Positions 31,901-43,428 are shown, counted from the first letter of the stretch. The stretch is DNA of 64,000 nucleotides from Undaria pinnatifida (GCA_012845835.1 JABAKD010000010.1:9676311-9740310); one strand, 5' to 3'. Numbers and translations are program-made. Notes: generated by a model from the letters alone, not told the origin.

Positions 31901-33713
31901 CGATTGGCGTCGTTGCTTGCCTGTGCTGCAGGAACTACAGCAGGCGTTGATGACGTATCAGAGAGCAGTTCACTCAGATGTCTTGTATGATATCGGTACC
32001 CATACAGCAGTGTAGTATTACCAGTAATCCCGCCGCACGTATGGTACGAGCTGCTGTATTAAACAGCCGTTTCAAGTGCAGTAGGGGTGCTTGTGTAGAA
32101 GTCGAAGGCGATGTGGAGATTTCCCAAAAAAATCGGAATTCCAAAAACTGCAGCAGTACGAAGTACCTCCTGATGCTGCTGGTTGCTGGCTTGCACTACA
32201 AGTAGTCGCCTTGATGACAAGAGTCTCCTTTAACAGACAGCTACTCTACTGTCGTGAGTGCTCTTGATAAAGCTTGTCGCTTGGAGTTTGGCGAGTCCTT
32301 ACTGAGAAGTCACGCCTTTGGCCCGCACTCTCAACGAGGTGCGTTGGGCAGCTTTGGTCGGTCTATCACGATGATCACACGTGAAGCCGATGGCCCGCAC
32401 TCAACGAGAGGTGCGTTGGGCTCGAATTTTGGTCGGTCTATCACGATGATCACACGTGAAGTCCTTGAACTAGACGTCATCGCTCTATTAACAGACAGTA
32501 GCTTGTACCGTCGAGAGTTGCCTCTGCACCGCTGTTGCTCAGAACGACCTGCTCATTTGGAGTCGAGGCAACGTTCAGCAGTTGCTTACTCGAGTATATC
32601 GAGGTTTGCTTCGGGGTTCTTGACGATGCAAAGATGGGTCCCGTGCGCGTGGATGGTTGATTTGGTACAACCTGTGACGTAGTGGCGTTCTATACCTCTG
32701 GGTACCTCGATCACAGCTCTGGCATCAATTGCTCTGATTGAGTGCGTAGGGTCCTCTAGATATGCCCACTCACTCACCGCGCGTTTCCAACGAAGTACTC
32801 GTAGTCCTCCGTCTGATACTTATCGTCGTACTCGTGTAGAGATGTAGAAGCTCCCATGAGCAGCAGTAGATTTCTTGATCAGCCGTCCTCAGTGATGATG
32901 ATCGTAAATCCGTGCTGCTGCTTTCCTCGTTTACGCGTGCGAGGCTCATAACCTATTGATCCTTAGGTGGCATGTGGCGTGTATCAGCTCTTTGCTGGTG
33001 TACGCTCGTAGGCTCGCTTTCGGATGACCCGATGAAGACTCAGCATATATATACATGATTTGAGGCAAACGAGGGTGGGCCTGTAAGAGCAGAGAACTCT
33101 AGCAGAGAAGATGTTGTTCGACGACCCCAGGCCGATATGTTGATTGATGATTTATTTGCTCAGCAGATGAGAGCTGATGGTGAGCAAAGAGGAGTGGCCG
33201 AGGTGGGCCTGATCATCACCTGATCGAAACGGCACAATGCCTTAATCTACAGACAGATGTACTCTACGGGTAGTTGTCTGATTTACCTACAACAACGTTT
33301 CCCGAGGCTTGCTCGTGGTCTACCGTACCTATGGCAATGTTCCCCGAGGTTTGCTTCTGGGAGGTTAGCTACGTCAACGTCCCGACAGTCAACCTAAAAT
33401 CATATTCCATGAACGTTGCTATTCGTACCAGACCAGGTACGTTATTCCGCCGCATTTATTTGATAACACCGCATTGCTCGTACGTACTACATGTACCAGC
33501 TTTTGGATATGATTAGCCAGTAAATGGCTGTGCATCATGTATCCAAGATATTGCTGCTGAGACTTGTGCTTGCTGCGTACTGCATCGATAAACGACATCT
33601 AACAGACTTGTTATAACTGTCTGTTGTACGAACAACTCGCAATGTATACTAGGTGACTTTTAAGTGTTATCAAGTAACGACATGATGGTTACTGACAAGT
33701 AGCATCTCTAATC
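28993..33713 (-). mobile_element. LTR retrotransposon B, non-autonomous (LARD-like), younger
   Basis: Same family as element A, opposite orientation. Terminal repeats 28,993-29,745 (3' LTR) and 32,959-33,713 (5' LTR) are nearly identical apart from a few small indels, so it is younger than A. A primer-site-like AGGTTATGAGCC follows the 5' LTR; a purine tract precedes the 3' LTR. Internal region about 3.2 kb with a Gly/Ser/Thr-rich open frame (minus, about 31,645-30,626) shared with A and no recognisable retroviral-type domain. Fossil or non-autonomous; outer target duplication not identified. Confidence 0.8.
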
Positions 33714-34730
33714 GTGTTTTGCTCTCCGCACGTTGTCTACTATCTACCATCTGCGATTTTCGCTAAAACCACAGAACAAGTACTCGTTAAAGCACTGCCT
33801 CTGTGGAGGTATATGTATTAGGATGGGTTGGTATCTGAATTATTACTTTTACAAAGAAAGGTCCCTATATTTCCGCATCGATGGACACGCGCACCCAGAG
33901 TGGCAGCACAGCAGAAACGTGTGGGATGGTGGGGTGCCACATTATGACAGGCTCCGACACAAGCAACTCGCCGCAGCATAGCGAGGACACGCCAAGCGCA
34001 CACTAATGGTGTCACCTATCGCTGCTGCTGTGCGGCAGGGTTGCAGCGTTGTGCTCTCGGCATGTTGTCTGCTGCCTGTCATCAGCGATGTTACATAAAT
34101 AGTGTTGCCTACCGCTGCTGCTGTGGGGTATAGAGTTGTAGCGTTGCGCTCTCTTGACATGGTACGACGTCATATACGAAGCACACCAACATGAAATGTT
34201 GTGCTCTCTTGATATGGTACGATATCATGTACGAAGCACACCAACATGAACATGTTGTGCTCTCTTGATATGGTACGATATCATATACCAGGTACGAAGC
34301 ACACCAACATGAACATGAATATAAGAATCGTTTGAGTACTAATATGATATTCAAACGATCTTTACATTTTACGCCGGCATGTCACTTGACAGAAGCAGCA
34401 GAAGCAGCAGTAGCAGCAGCAGCGAGAGGTAGTGGCGTATAGGCGGGTAGAGCATCGCAGGCTAGCGTTGTGCTCTCCGCATGTTGTCTGCTGTCTGTCA
34501 TCTGCGACCTTACATAAATGGTGTTGCCTACCGCTGCTGCTGCGCGGCAGAGTTGTAGCGTTGTGCTCTCTTGGTATGGTACGATATCATATAAAAAGCA
34601 CACCAACATGAACTTAAATATAAAGACCGTTTGAGTACTAATGTGATATTCAAATGATCCTTACACTTTACGCCGGCATGTCACTTGACAGAAGCAACAG
34701 AAGCAGCAGCAGCGAGAGGTAGTGGCGTAT
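33714..34730. repeat. Duplicated block with 55-62-bp tandem units
   Basis: A block of about 300 bases (CTGCTGCTG, GTTACATAAAT, ACGCCGGCATGTCACTTGAC) occurs twice, about 34,020-34,445 and 34,460-34,735. Inside the first, three 55-62-bp units (34,144-34,318) share TTGTGCTCTCTTGATATGG and GAAGCACACCAACATGAA. The third unit has an extra CCAGGTA. Confidence 0.7.
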
Positions 34731-34731
34731 A

Positions 34732-35652
34732 CCGTAAACTACACAAGATAACACACCCACATAAGATACCACACCCCCCACAGAATACAATACCCCGGTG
34801 ATAATTTTGGGCGCATTTTGCAACCATCGATTTACCACCGGGGCTACACAAGATACCACACCCCAGTGATAATTTTAGTTACGCCGCATACATTCACGGG
34901 GCCCCTCCTTTCTACCACCGGGGTCATAGAACATCTGCCCCGTGGGCACACAACACCACACCCTGTGTGCGGGGGGAACACCCCGTGTGGAGACCTCCAA
35001 AAACATGAACGTTGAGGGAGAGCAGAATGCCTCTGCAAGTGCCCCCGCTTCTCCAACAACTGCTTCGACCGCAGCAGTACAGCAGGCGCCACAGATCACG
35101 TCGTTCTTTCAACTCGAGCGCACTTCTCCTACACAAGCGACTCCTGCCACGAGTCCTCCTGCTGCTGCTGCTGATCTACCAGCAGCAGCAGCAGCAGGCA
35201 CCAACATGACAGCCCTCGCATCGCCTCACCAGCAGCGGCTCAACTCTATAAGGAGTGTTTCGGTATCCCCCCCCAAGCACGACCTGTGGGTGTTCGGCGG
35301 TTATCACACCCCCTGCTTTATCACACACCCTCATTTATCACACCCCCAAACACACCCTGTGGGTGTTCGGACGTGCTATCACACCCCCTGGTTTATCACA
35401 CCCCCACATTTATCTCACCCCCACATTTATCACACCCCCACATTTATCACACCCCCAAACGTACCCAGTGGGTGGTCGGACGTGCTATCACACCCCCTGG
35501 TTTATCACACCCCCTGGGGGGCGCCGCGACCAGCACTCTATCACCGGGGCTACACAAGATACCACAGCCCCCACAGGATACCACACCCGGTGATAATATT
35601 TTCAAGCGCTCAAATGTATCACGGGGGGTGTGTTATCTTGTGTAGTTTACGG
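34732..35652. mobile_element. 921-bp TIR DNA transposon at a TA site, non-autonomous
   Basis: Perfect 27-base inverted termini beginning CCGTAAACTACACAAG (34,732 and 35,652), flanked by TA (34,730-34,731; 35,653-35,654). The paralogous empty site GGCGTATAGGCGGG is at 34,434-34,447, fixing the target duplication as TA. The interior is rich in TTATCACACCCCC subrepeats. A 104-codon plus-strand frame (from 35,005; Ala/Ser/Pro-rich with QITSFFQ) has no known transposase motif. A TA target is compatible with Tc1/mariner-type elements, but the superfamily is unproven. Confidence 0.85.
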
Positions 35653-35654
35653 TA

Positions 35655-36168
35655 GGCGGGTAGAGCATTGCAGGCTCCGATCAAAGTAATCACCTACTAC
35701 AACAACAGCAGCCACACGTGCATAGAGTTGCAGGCTGCTGCTAGGGGGCTGGACTGCTGCTGGGCGGCAGGATCGTAGCGCGATGCTCTATGCAAAAGTA
35801 GGGAAATGTACGTGTAGTACCCTCTACGAGCAGAAAAACCCGGTTGGCCTCCAAATCTTACGTGCGTACACGGGGATAGGGGATTCAGAAACCCAAACCC
35901 CGGGGATGTTGCGGAAACCCGGGGATTTGCCTTAAGTGTGCCCAAGGCCGAAAAGGTTTAAAAGGCTTGCCACGCGCGCCACACTGCACGGATCCCGCCC
36001 AAACCTCCCGCATCGTGGCCTCGACGGTCGAATTGTGCCCACCCCATCCGACCTTTCGGACAAAGGTGCGAGAACGAAGAGATATGCCCGAAAAAAAAAA
36101 TGACAGTTATACGTATACATATACTAGGCGCTACGAATACAATAATAATACTCGTAATCACTGAGATA
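35655..36168. other. Non-coding, no feature recognised
   Basis: No convincing gene; short ACAACAACAGCAGC and ATACAATAATAATA stretches. Confidence 0.3.
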
Positions 36169-36217
36169 TGTTAAGGAATTAGTGGGGTATTAGTAGTCCG
36201 TTTTGACCACTCTGTTA
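36169..36217 (-). mobile_element. TRIM terminal-repeat fragment
   Basis: TGTTAAGGAATTAGTGGGG and PyTAGTCCGTTTTGACCAC match the plus-strand left end of the miniature LTR; the rest is absent. Confidence 0.6.
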
Positions 36218-36299
36218 CTCACTCCCCGTGACTGCCGATACTAGCACACGGAACTCCCGACTGAAATCAGAAAAAGGCGTGCCGTTACACACTCCAAAA

Positions 36300-37010
36300 G
36301 TGTGCAACTTAGTGTAGCCTTCGCCCGTGTCGAGGCGGGGGCTCGCGTACAGCCGACTACAATTCCGCTTCGGTTTTTGCTGTACCCATCGTGACCAACG
36401 AGGATTCCGCCGAAGCCCCGGCTGTCACGACATCAGTGGCCCAACCGACTCCTTCCCGGAGCTCGGTACAAGGGACAAACCCCGTCAAGCCCATGGGCCC
36501 GACCGCGTCCGTCCCAACCTCGCCTGGATCTCCGGCGCCCCAGACGATGACGCCCTTTTCGGACCGCATCTCCACTCGGACGCGCCGGCGTTCAGCAACA
36601 GCAGCTGGTAAGGCACCCCCTGCTGTCGACTATGGCTTCGGGCCCGGCGGGGTTCCCCAGTCATCGCCCAGACGAGTTACGACTCCGCCGCGAGCCCGAC
36701 GGCCGCGGCCGGCTCCGCCAGTGGCTGGGGATATTTGTCGTCGTGATGTCTCCGCGCCCGGTAGGAGTTTTTCCGCCTCGTCGACCGGCGAGTCGGGGTG
36801 GTCGGACGGTGTGCCGTGTTGTTGACTGGTGTTGGAGTCACTATCGTCGTCCAGGTTTTCGGCGCGTCCACCTCGTCTCGATTCGCGGGATCCCCTTGGA
36901 CTACGGGCACCGTGCTCTAGGAGTCGCGTGTTCCTGGCTCCATAGCCAGACGGTTAGAGGTGTGGGAGTGGGGTTTGAGGAGCCGCATCCTCGACTCATG
37001 GTCTAGTTCG
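36300..37010 (+). other. GC-rich region with unrecognised open frames
   Basis: The longest frame (36,391-36,825, 144 codons) is Pro/Ser/Thr-rich (PTSPGSPAPQ) with a basic RTRRRSATAAG stretch. It could be a disordered exon or a decayed element protein. No start context, splice pair or domain supports a gene. Confidence 0.2.
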
Positions 37011-37299
37011 TAGAACCGGAGTTTCCCCGAATCTCCCATGTTTCTGCATATGCGACTCATCAGGGTGGGCTAGTGTTAAGATACGGCCTCGAAAGGCCTG
37101 TAGGTATCCGAATTTGAGATCATTTGGATGGGTTTCGTATGATAAGGTTGGCGTTTTATATTCGGGGAAGTTAGGAATTAGATCGGAGGCACGCGCCTCC
37201 GATCTCAGAAGCTATCCCGGGCTCTGGTGGAAACGAATAAAGCTACATCTCTACGAAGGAACGAAAGTGAGTACTCTCCGAAGACCTGCTCAATTGGCA

Positions 37300-38358
37300 G
37301 ACCTGCAGGGGGCACTCTGTGTCCCCCACCTTTAATTTCACAACTCGCAAAAGGTTAACCAATAGCTTACCCACAGTGAGCCTTAAAACACTCTTCCCCC
37401 CTGAAACGGCGGGATACCAGGTCGGCCGGATATATATATGGGCAGACCTGTCGATATCCAAGCCGTTTCATTTCCTGGGTACACTGGGGAGAGTATTTTT
37501 CAAGTTCGAGGAAAGTCTGAAAGAGTTTATTCTATGGTGGATGTGGGACTTGAACCCACGGCCCAAAAAACCCATGGTCTGTCGACGACGCCATTTGTTA
37601 AGGAATTAGTGGGATGTTAGTCCGGTTTAACCACGTGCAAAAGGTTAACCAATAGCTTACCCACAAGCCTTATAACAACCCCCCCCCCTGAAACGGCGGG
37701 ATACCAGGTCGGCCGGATTTGTGGGCGGACCTGTCGATATCCAATCAATCCGTTTCATTTCCTGGGTACACTGGGGAGAGCATTTTTTTTCAGGTTTGAC
37801 ATGGGGAAAGTCTGAAAAAGCTTATTCTATGCCGGATGTGGGACTTGAACCCACGACCCAAAAAAACCATGGTCTGTCGACGACGCCATTTGATGAGGAC
37901 GTAGTGGGGTACTAGTCCGTTTGACCACTTGCAAGAGGTTAACCAATAGCTTACCCACCAATAGCTTACCCAAACGAATGTTAAGGTATTAGTGGGGTAT
38001 TAGTCCGTTTGACCACTTGCAAAAGGTTAGCCAATAGCTTACCCAAACTACGCCTTAAAACACTCTCCCCCCCTGAAACGGCGGGATAGCAGGTCGGCCG
38101 GATATACGGGCGCGGACCAGTCAATTATCCAAGCCGTTTCATTTCCTGGGCATACCTGGGAGAGTATTTTTCCAAGTTCGACATGGGGAAAGTCTGAAAA
38201 AGTATATTATGGTGGATGTGGGATTTGAACCCACGACCCAAAAAACCCATGGTCTGTCGACGACGCCATTTTTTAAAGGAATTAGTAGGGTATTAGTCCG
38301 TTTGACCACTTGCAAAAGGTTAGCCCATAGCTTACTACCCGAACTAAGCCTTATAACA
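37300..38358 (-). mobile_element. TRIM tandem array: three internals sharing terminal repeats
   Basis: Terminal repeats at about 37,300-37,390 (variant), 37,596-37,677, 37,891-37,978 (incomplete), 37,979-38,062 and 38,271-38,358; internals at 37,391-37,595, 37,678-37,890 and 38,063-38,270. Every junction is CGCCATT then TG(T/A). Each internal holds the primer-site-like segment and the tRNA T-arm-like GAACCCACG (plus). Such LTR-sharing arrays arise by recombination between copies. Confidence 0.75.
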
Positions 38359-38419
38359 CTAAGCTTTATAACAGATATCATAGTAGTAGTATTACAGCAA
38401 AAACCAGTATTATTATAAT

Positions 38420-38730
38420 AATAGCGGTCAGTGAGCACTCACGCGTACGTTCATATCCTCCCACCAGCACCCGACGCGCCTCCTCCGCCAGCACCACCAC
38501 TGTCGCCCGCGCGGCGGTGGTGGTTGCCACCCCCACATCTTTTCTTTGTTGCTGCCACCTCCATCTTGGCCGCCGCCACCCCCGGGGCCACCGCCCCCAC
38601 GGTGGCGGTCCCCGCGATCGCGACCGCGTCGCCGCGTCGCTTTTTGCCACGGCGGCGTTCCTCCAACTCCTCCTCCGGAGTCGGCCACAAAACGGGGTCG
38701 TGGGCGTTGTCAAGGCCACTGCGAAATATA
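38420..38730. other. GC-rich island
   Basis: Minus-strand frames give Gly/Arg-rich (GGGGPGGGGGQDGGG) or Ala/Val-rich peptides depending on frame. No splice-site pair or domain identifies a gene. Confidence 0.25.
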
Positions 38731-39920
38731 TGTCATAACCAAGTTGTAGCGATTTTCTTAGTTTAGATAAGCGAGACTCGTTAATTTATCTTCTCTGACT
38801 AGCGGTCGAACGGACTGATGATACTACTACTACTGCTGCTGTTGCTGTTGTTGATATGGCGCTAACTCCGTAGATGTCTGGGTTATTATAGATAAGACGT
38901 GACACGATGTATGTTAGTGCTCTTTCGTTGATGAACTTCGTGATTGTCATGTCATCATCGCAGACAGTGTTACAGCTCCTCTATTACTCCAAGATTGCCC
39001 TAAACAAAAGGCACCGTCAACCGACAGACCATGGGGTTCTTGGGTGGTCGTGGTTTTCGAACCTCACCTGAATGAAGTAAATCCCAATAATAACCTTTAC
39101 GACATTTCCCCCAGGACATACAGCAGTGGGGGCGCCCGTACGTAAGAAACGTCAATTTAGCGCCCAGGCCAACAAAGGCTTATTTTGTGTGCCGTCGCCA
39201 GCGCCACCAGCATAATATGTAGATATAGATTGGTTGAGTTAAAACATCTATATTTGTTTTTCTCGCCTCAGATTACACCGTTTGTTTTCAGAGTTGCTTG
39301 TTTCTTGTACGATGTCGTTATGTACCGCGAGTTCCATCTTACGTTGGCGTTTTTTACAGGCCACAGCCGCAATCCAAAACGTTCTACTAACTGTGTTTGT
39401 TTGTAATACCAACAAGGTGCCAAGGCAAAAAAATGGAGAGCACATCTCACTCGATCTTCGATTTGACCAGTCAGGAAGGCTTCCTCGCTTGTTGTGTTTA
39501 GATGGAGGCAAAAGGGACATACATAGTGTTTTTTCATGCTTCGGTGTTATCTCTGTCAGATAGATACTGCTCTGTACTATATTAATATTAACCTCTAAAA
39601 AATCTGCCAGTTCTTTTCTATTCTTTTGGTGGAAAACAATGAAGAAAACGTGGGCGTTCTCATGAGACTTGGAGATGTGCACTGTTGGAAGGTTATTATG
39701 CATTTATTTGGCGCTTCTGATTCCGTGCCAGGCTCCGGTGCGACCTCGTTTCTTAGATTGGGTAGCGGCAATTGGTTGATGTTTTTTTCTTTGTAGTCTA
39801 GACTAGACTAGACTGTTTTTGTGTTTTGTTGCTCGGCTTGAGCTTTGTTTCTTACACCTAAATTATTACTTTTTTCAACAATCTCAGCCTGAGTTTCTTG
39901 ACAAACTCCTTGTTAAATGC
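38731..39920. other. Non-coding or unrecognised
   Basis: A 151-codon minus-strand frame (39,703-39,248) overlaps another with YVCPFCLHLNTTSEE (a CxxC pair). Neither is recognised. TAGACTAGACTAGACT at 39,795-39,815. Confidence 0.25.
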
Positions 39921-39924
39921 GGGC

Positions 39925-40116
39925 GCCGACTGTATGTCGAACTTGAAAAATACTTTCCCGGGTATCCCCAGGAGCAGACTCTTTCTTAAATGCGGGCGCC
40001 CACTGTATGTCGAACTTGAAAAATACTCTCCCGAGTATCCCCAGGAAATGTAATCGCGTGGACATTGACACATCCACCCGTATATACCCGGCCGACCTGC
40101 TATTATACCGGCGGCC
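39925..40116 (+). mobile_element. TRIM internal-region fragment, opposite orientation, partly duplicated
   Basis: GTCGAACTTGAAAAATACT followed by TATCCCCAGGA occurs twice about 75 bases apart, then GGCCGACCTGCTA; this is the reverse complement of the TRIM internal region. It abuts the LINE fragment at 40,118. Confidence 0.6.
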
Positions 40117-40117
40117 C

Positions 40118-40322
40118 AGGGGGGCGCGGGGGGGTACTCATTTGTTGCTTGCCTTGGTAATTTGACCATTGACCACGCATCCCTTTCGAGATGGAGCACC
40201 GTTCCTACTCCTAATAGAGACACCTCCAACATTTGGGCGCTTGTTGCGCTTCTTCCATAGTCTATACCACATAGAAACTGTTTGCCTATCCTATCCCCGT
40301 CCTGTTTGGCCGTCTGCGGCCG
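40118..40322 (-). mobile_element. 5'-truncated LINE copy (3' end with C-tail)
   Basis: Minus strand encodes [18 protein letters not shown] and [15 protein letters not shown], then RQATNEYPPAPP running into the C-rich tail. Same 3' end as the 1.3-kb LINE. Confidence 0.85.
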
Positions 40323-42166
40323 TGTGGGTTGGGGGAGATCTTCTAGGTGATACTTAACATCTACCTCTGTTTCGACCTTGCTTGTTGGCGGTTCTCTTCT
40401 TGGGGCGGAAGGGGGGTGGAAACCCTCTATTGACCACGGGCACACTCACTCGCTCACTCGCCGTGCCGTACGATTTGCATATATATATGTCGTTGCGGCG
40501 GACCTGATGACGTCGTATGGGTAGACTATGCTTTGTATATGTTGTTGCGGCTGAGCTGAACTGATTACGTTGTTCGTTGTATCATGTTGATACTCGTACC
40601 GCGGTATGCAATATCTTCATCGAAGCTTACCGGTAAAGACAAACAACTTTTTTTGCCCGCGTGGCATATATATGACGGCGTTGCTTCATTCGCGGAAGAA
40701 CGACTGAACATCATTACTGATCCGTCCAGCCAGCCGTCAACATGAATTCAGGTGATAACGTCATGCAGAAGTTTAGGTTAAACTTGCAGCCATTTCAGTC
40801 TCTCGCCTGACTCGCCCGCGGTTCGCCCGCACAACAAGAACCACCGCCAAATAATAGGGAATACGTGTGCGTGCGTACGTGCTGGTTGGTGGTGTAGACT
40901 GGTTTGCTTACAAAATATCGGTACTTACGGAGTGGTACGAAGATGTACGATGATACTACTGTATTTTGTTGGTAGACAGCGTACGTGCGTACGCACTGCG
41001 TGTGGTGCCCTGGTGAATTCACGGGAAATAACCACCACGCGTGACCGCCAACCAGCCCTGATCATTGTCTTGTTGAATACCATTCGAATTGTGTCCCCTT
41101 TCGTGTAAAAAGTACGCAGCTGTTGCTCTATTAATAATAATAGGTGATACATACTATAGAGTCCGTCCAGGAAAACATGCTGACGTTTTCCCCAACTCAC
41201 GTGGAATTAAACTCCGGAGTGACTGACGTATCCCCTGGTCCTAATCGAATCACCGTTGGAAAAAGCTCAGTTCCAGGCGGAGGTTTCGATCGCGGAGCAT
41301 TTTCTTCTTTTTTTTTTCGCGATCGGCGAGAAAATCGCGATTTTCGTCACAAATTTTTTTGTGAGATTTTCCATATATATATGTATAGTTTTATTGGGTC
41401 GAGTGTGGAGTCCATTTTTTTTTTTCTTTTTTTTTTCTTGTTTGACGCCGCGGATTCAAACAGATCTCGCCGAGGCGTTCACAGCAACCCAACCAGTTTT
41501 CTGGATTCTCCTGTTGTTACTTTATCAGGCATACGAGGTCCTCCAGACACAGCGCCCAGTCAGTGTATAGTTTTTTTGGGAGCACAGTATTGGAACTTTT
41601 TGGGGGAGTAGTATTGGAACGATAGATAGATCGTGAAAAACTCGTCGGAGATTCGGGCGAATTGGACCTGCACCCGGGGACTCCGTCTTTTGTTTTTTGA
41701 AGAAAAAAATGTTCAAAGCGAGATATCGCCCGTCGAAGTTGAAGTTTCCGCTGGTACCCCAGGTGTAAGGACCCACACACACCACCCACAACACCACCGG
41801 GCGGCGGTGTTGGTTGGTATTTCTTGGTGCCTCTCTGTTGTTGGTGGTGGTAATGATCTAGCGCATCTGTGCATGTGATTACGAGTCGACAGTGTACGAT
41901 TGCGGAGTAATTTTGTCAAATTTTCGGGGCAATTATGTGCCTTTTCGGGGCAATTTCGGGGCAATTTTTGCCAAAAGAAGTGGCCAATTTCGCCTCTTTA
42001 TCTTTTTACACCGGATTTCGATTCCGTTCGACCCCGCGATTCGTGCCAACTTTGTTTCACGTGTCAACTCTCAAAAAAATTGTGAGCGAGAACAATTGGG
42101 GGTCATGCCTTCATAAATTTTGCCCGGACGGACCATACCAGGTTCAGGCAAAAAAAATATTTTCGT
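40323..42166. other. Non-coding, no gene recognised
   Basis: T-runs at 41,307-41,318 and 41,415-41,440 and a TTTTCGGGGCAATT direct repeat at 41,920-41,970. No domain or splice structure seen. Confidence 0.3.
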
Positions 42167-42493
42167 GTAGAGGGGGGGGGGGGAGGGGGCGTACTCATTT
42201 GTTGCTTGCCTTAGTATTTTGACCATTGACCACGCATCCCTTTCGAGACGGAGCACCGTTCCTACTCCTAATAGAGACGCCTCTAATATTTGGGCGCTCA
42301 TTACGCTTCTTCCATATACATACCACATAGAAACTGTTTGATGATTCTATCCCCGTCCTGTTTCGCCGTCTGCGGCCACCATCTATCTCCTAGGACAGCG
42401 ATCGTTTTCTCGCTACTCTCTAGTCTACGAAACTCTTCCATGTCACATCCGTCTAATTTCCTCATCTCCTCCTCCAACACATCCCGTTCCTCC
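42167..42493 (-). mobile_element. 5'-truncated LINE copy between two G-runs
   Basis: Minus strand encodes [40 protein letters not shown], then the 3' end and C-tail. Both flanks read CGTGTAG followed by G-runs (42,163 and 42,496), consistent with a target duplication that included the G-run. Confidence 0.85.
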
Positions 42494-42499
42494 TCGTGT

Positions 42500-43129
42500 A
42501 GGGGGGGGGGGGGGGGGGGGACGCAATAACGCGAAATAACTAGTAACACCGTTCTTTTGTGCACGAGTTCTAGTCATAGACACAACCAACGCCAGTCCAC
42601 CACTCGAAGCATATCATTCACAGCAACTCGGTCTTACTCAGCCAAATAAAAGTCGGTGTTCGAGTCGTATGATAGCTCTAGTACACGGGTGGCTAGCCAG
42701 CGTAATTGATCCTTGTCGGAGGGGGGGAGGGGGGTTCTTCTCCTTCTAGGCGAAAAACGACAGACCCCTCCCCCCCCCTTCCCCCCCCCCGAGGCCCGCA
42801 GCATCATCCTTGGCGATGTCCGTAAAAAAATGATCGCTTGACGTGACCACAGCAAGCGCAGGGGCCCTGCTCCACAAAACATGTGTGCCTTCGACGCATG
42901 CTACGATAGAGAGGTAGATTTTTTTCGTGTGAAAAATGCAGATTTTTTTGTGTGAAAAACGTTTTTTGAATGACTGGGCTCCTTAACCCCTTTAGAGCCC
43001 CAGAGGGCCTGTACTAACTTCAAGTAAATTTGTAAAAAAAAAGGGTTTCCAGTTGTCAAGGCGTTAACTTATTATTACGATCGTCGGCGTTTCATTATAT
43101 TTACGCACCATATTTCCGTTATATACCTA
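42500..43129. other. Non-coding with mononucleotide runs
   Basis: G-runs at 42,500-42,520 and 42,719-42,737; C-runs at 42,765-42,791. No gene recognised. Confidence 0.4.
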
Positions 43130-43428
43130 TGTTAAGGTATTAGTGGGGTATTAGTCCGTTTGACCACTTGCAAAAGGTTAACCCATAGCTTACCCAAACC
43201 GTTTCATTTCCTGGGGATACCGGGGAGAGTGTTTTTCAAGTTCGACATAGGGAAAGTCTGAAAAAGTTTATTGTGGTGGATGTGGGATTTGAACCCACGA
43301 CCCAAAAAAACATGGTCTGTCGACGACGCCATTTGTTAAGGACTTAGTGGGGTATTATTAATAGTCCGTTTGACCACTTGCAAAAGGTTAGCCCATAGCT
43401 TTCCCAAAAAAAAACAAGCCTTGTAACA
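43130..43428 (-). mobile_element. TRIM, internally deleted copy
   Basis: Terminal repeats 43,130-43,200 (shortened) and 43,334-43,428 around a shortened internal. The outer flanks share CCTA. TG...CA ends present. Confidence 0.7.

Noticed and set aside
35005-35655. 237-codon frame inside the TIR element as a transposase
   Set aside because: No catalytic triad or DNA-binding motif; the second half is a translated TTATCACACCCCC subrepeat.
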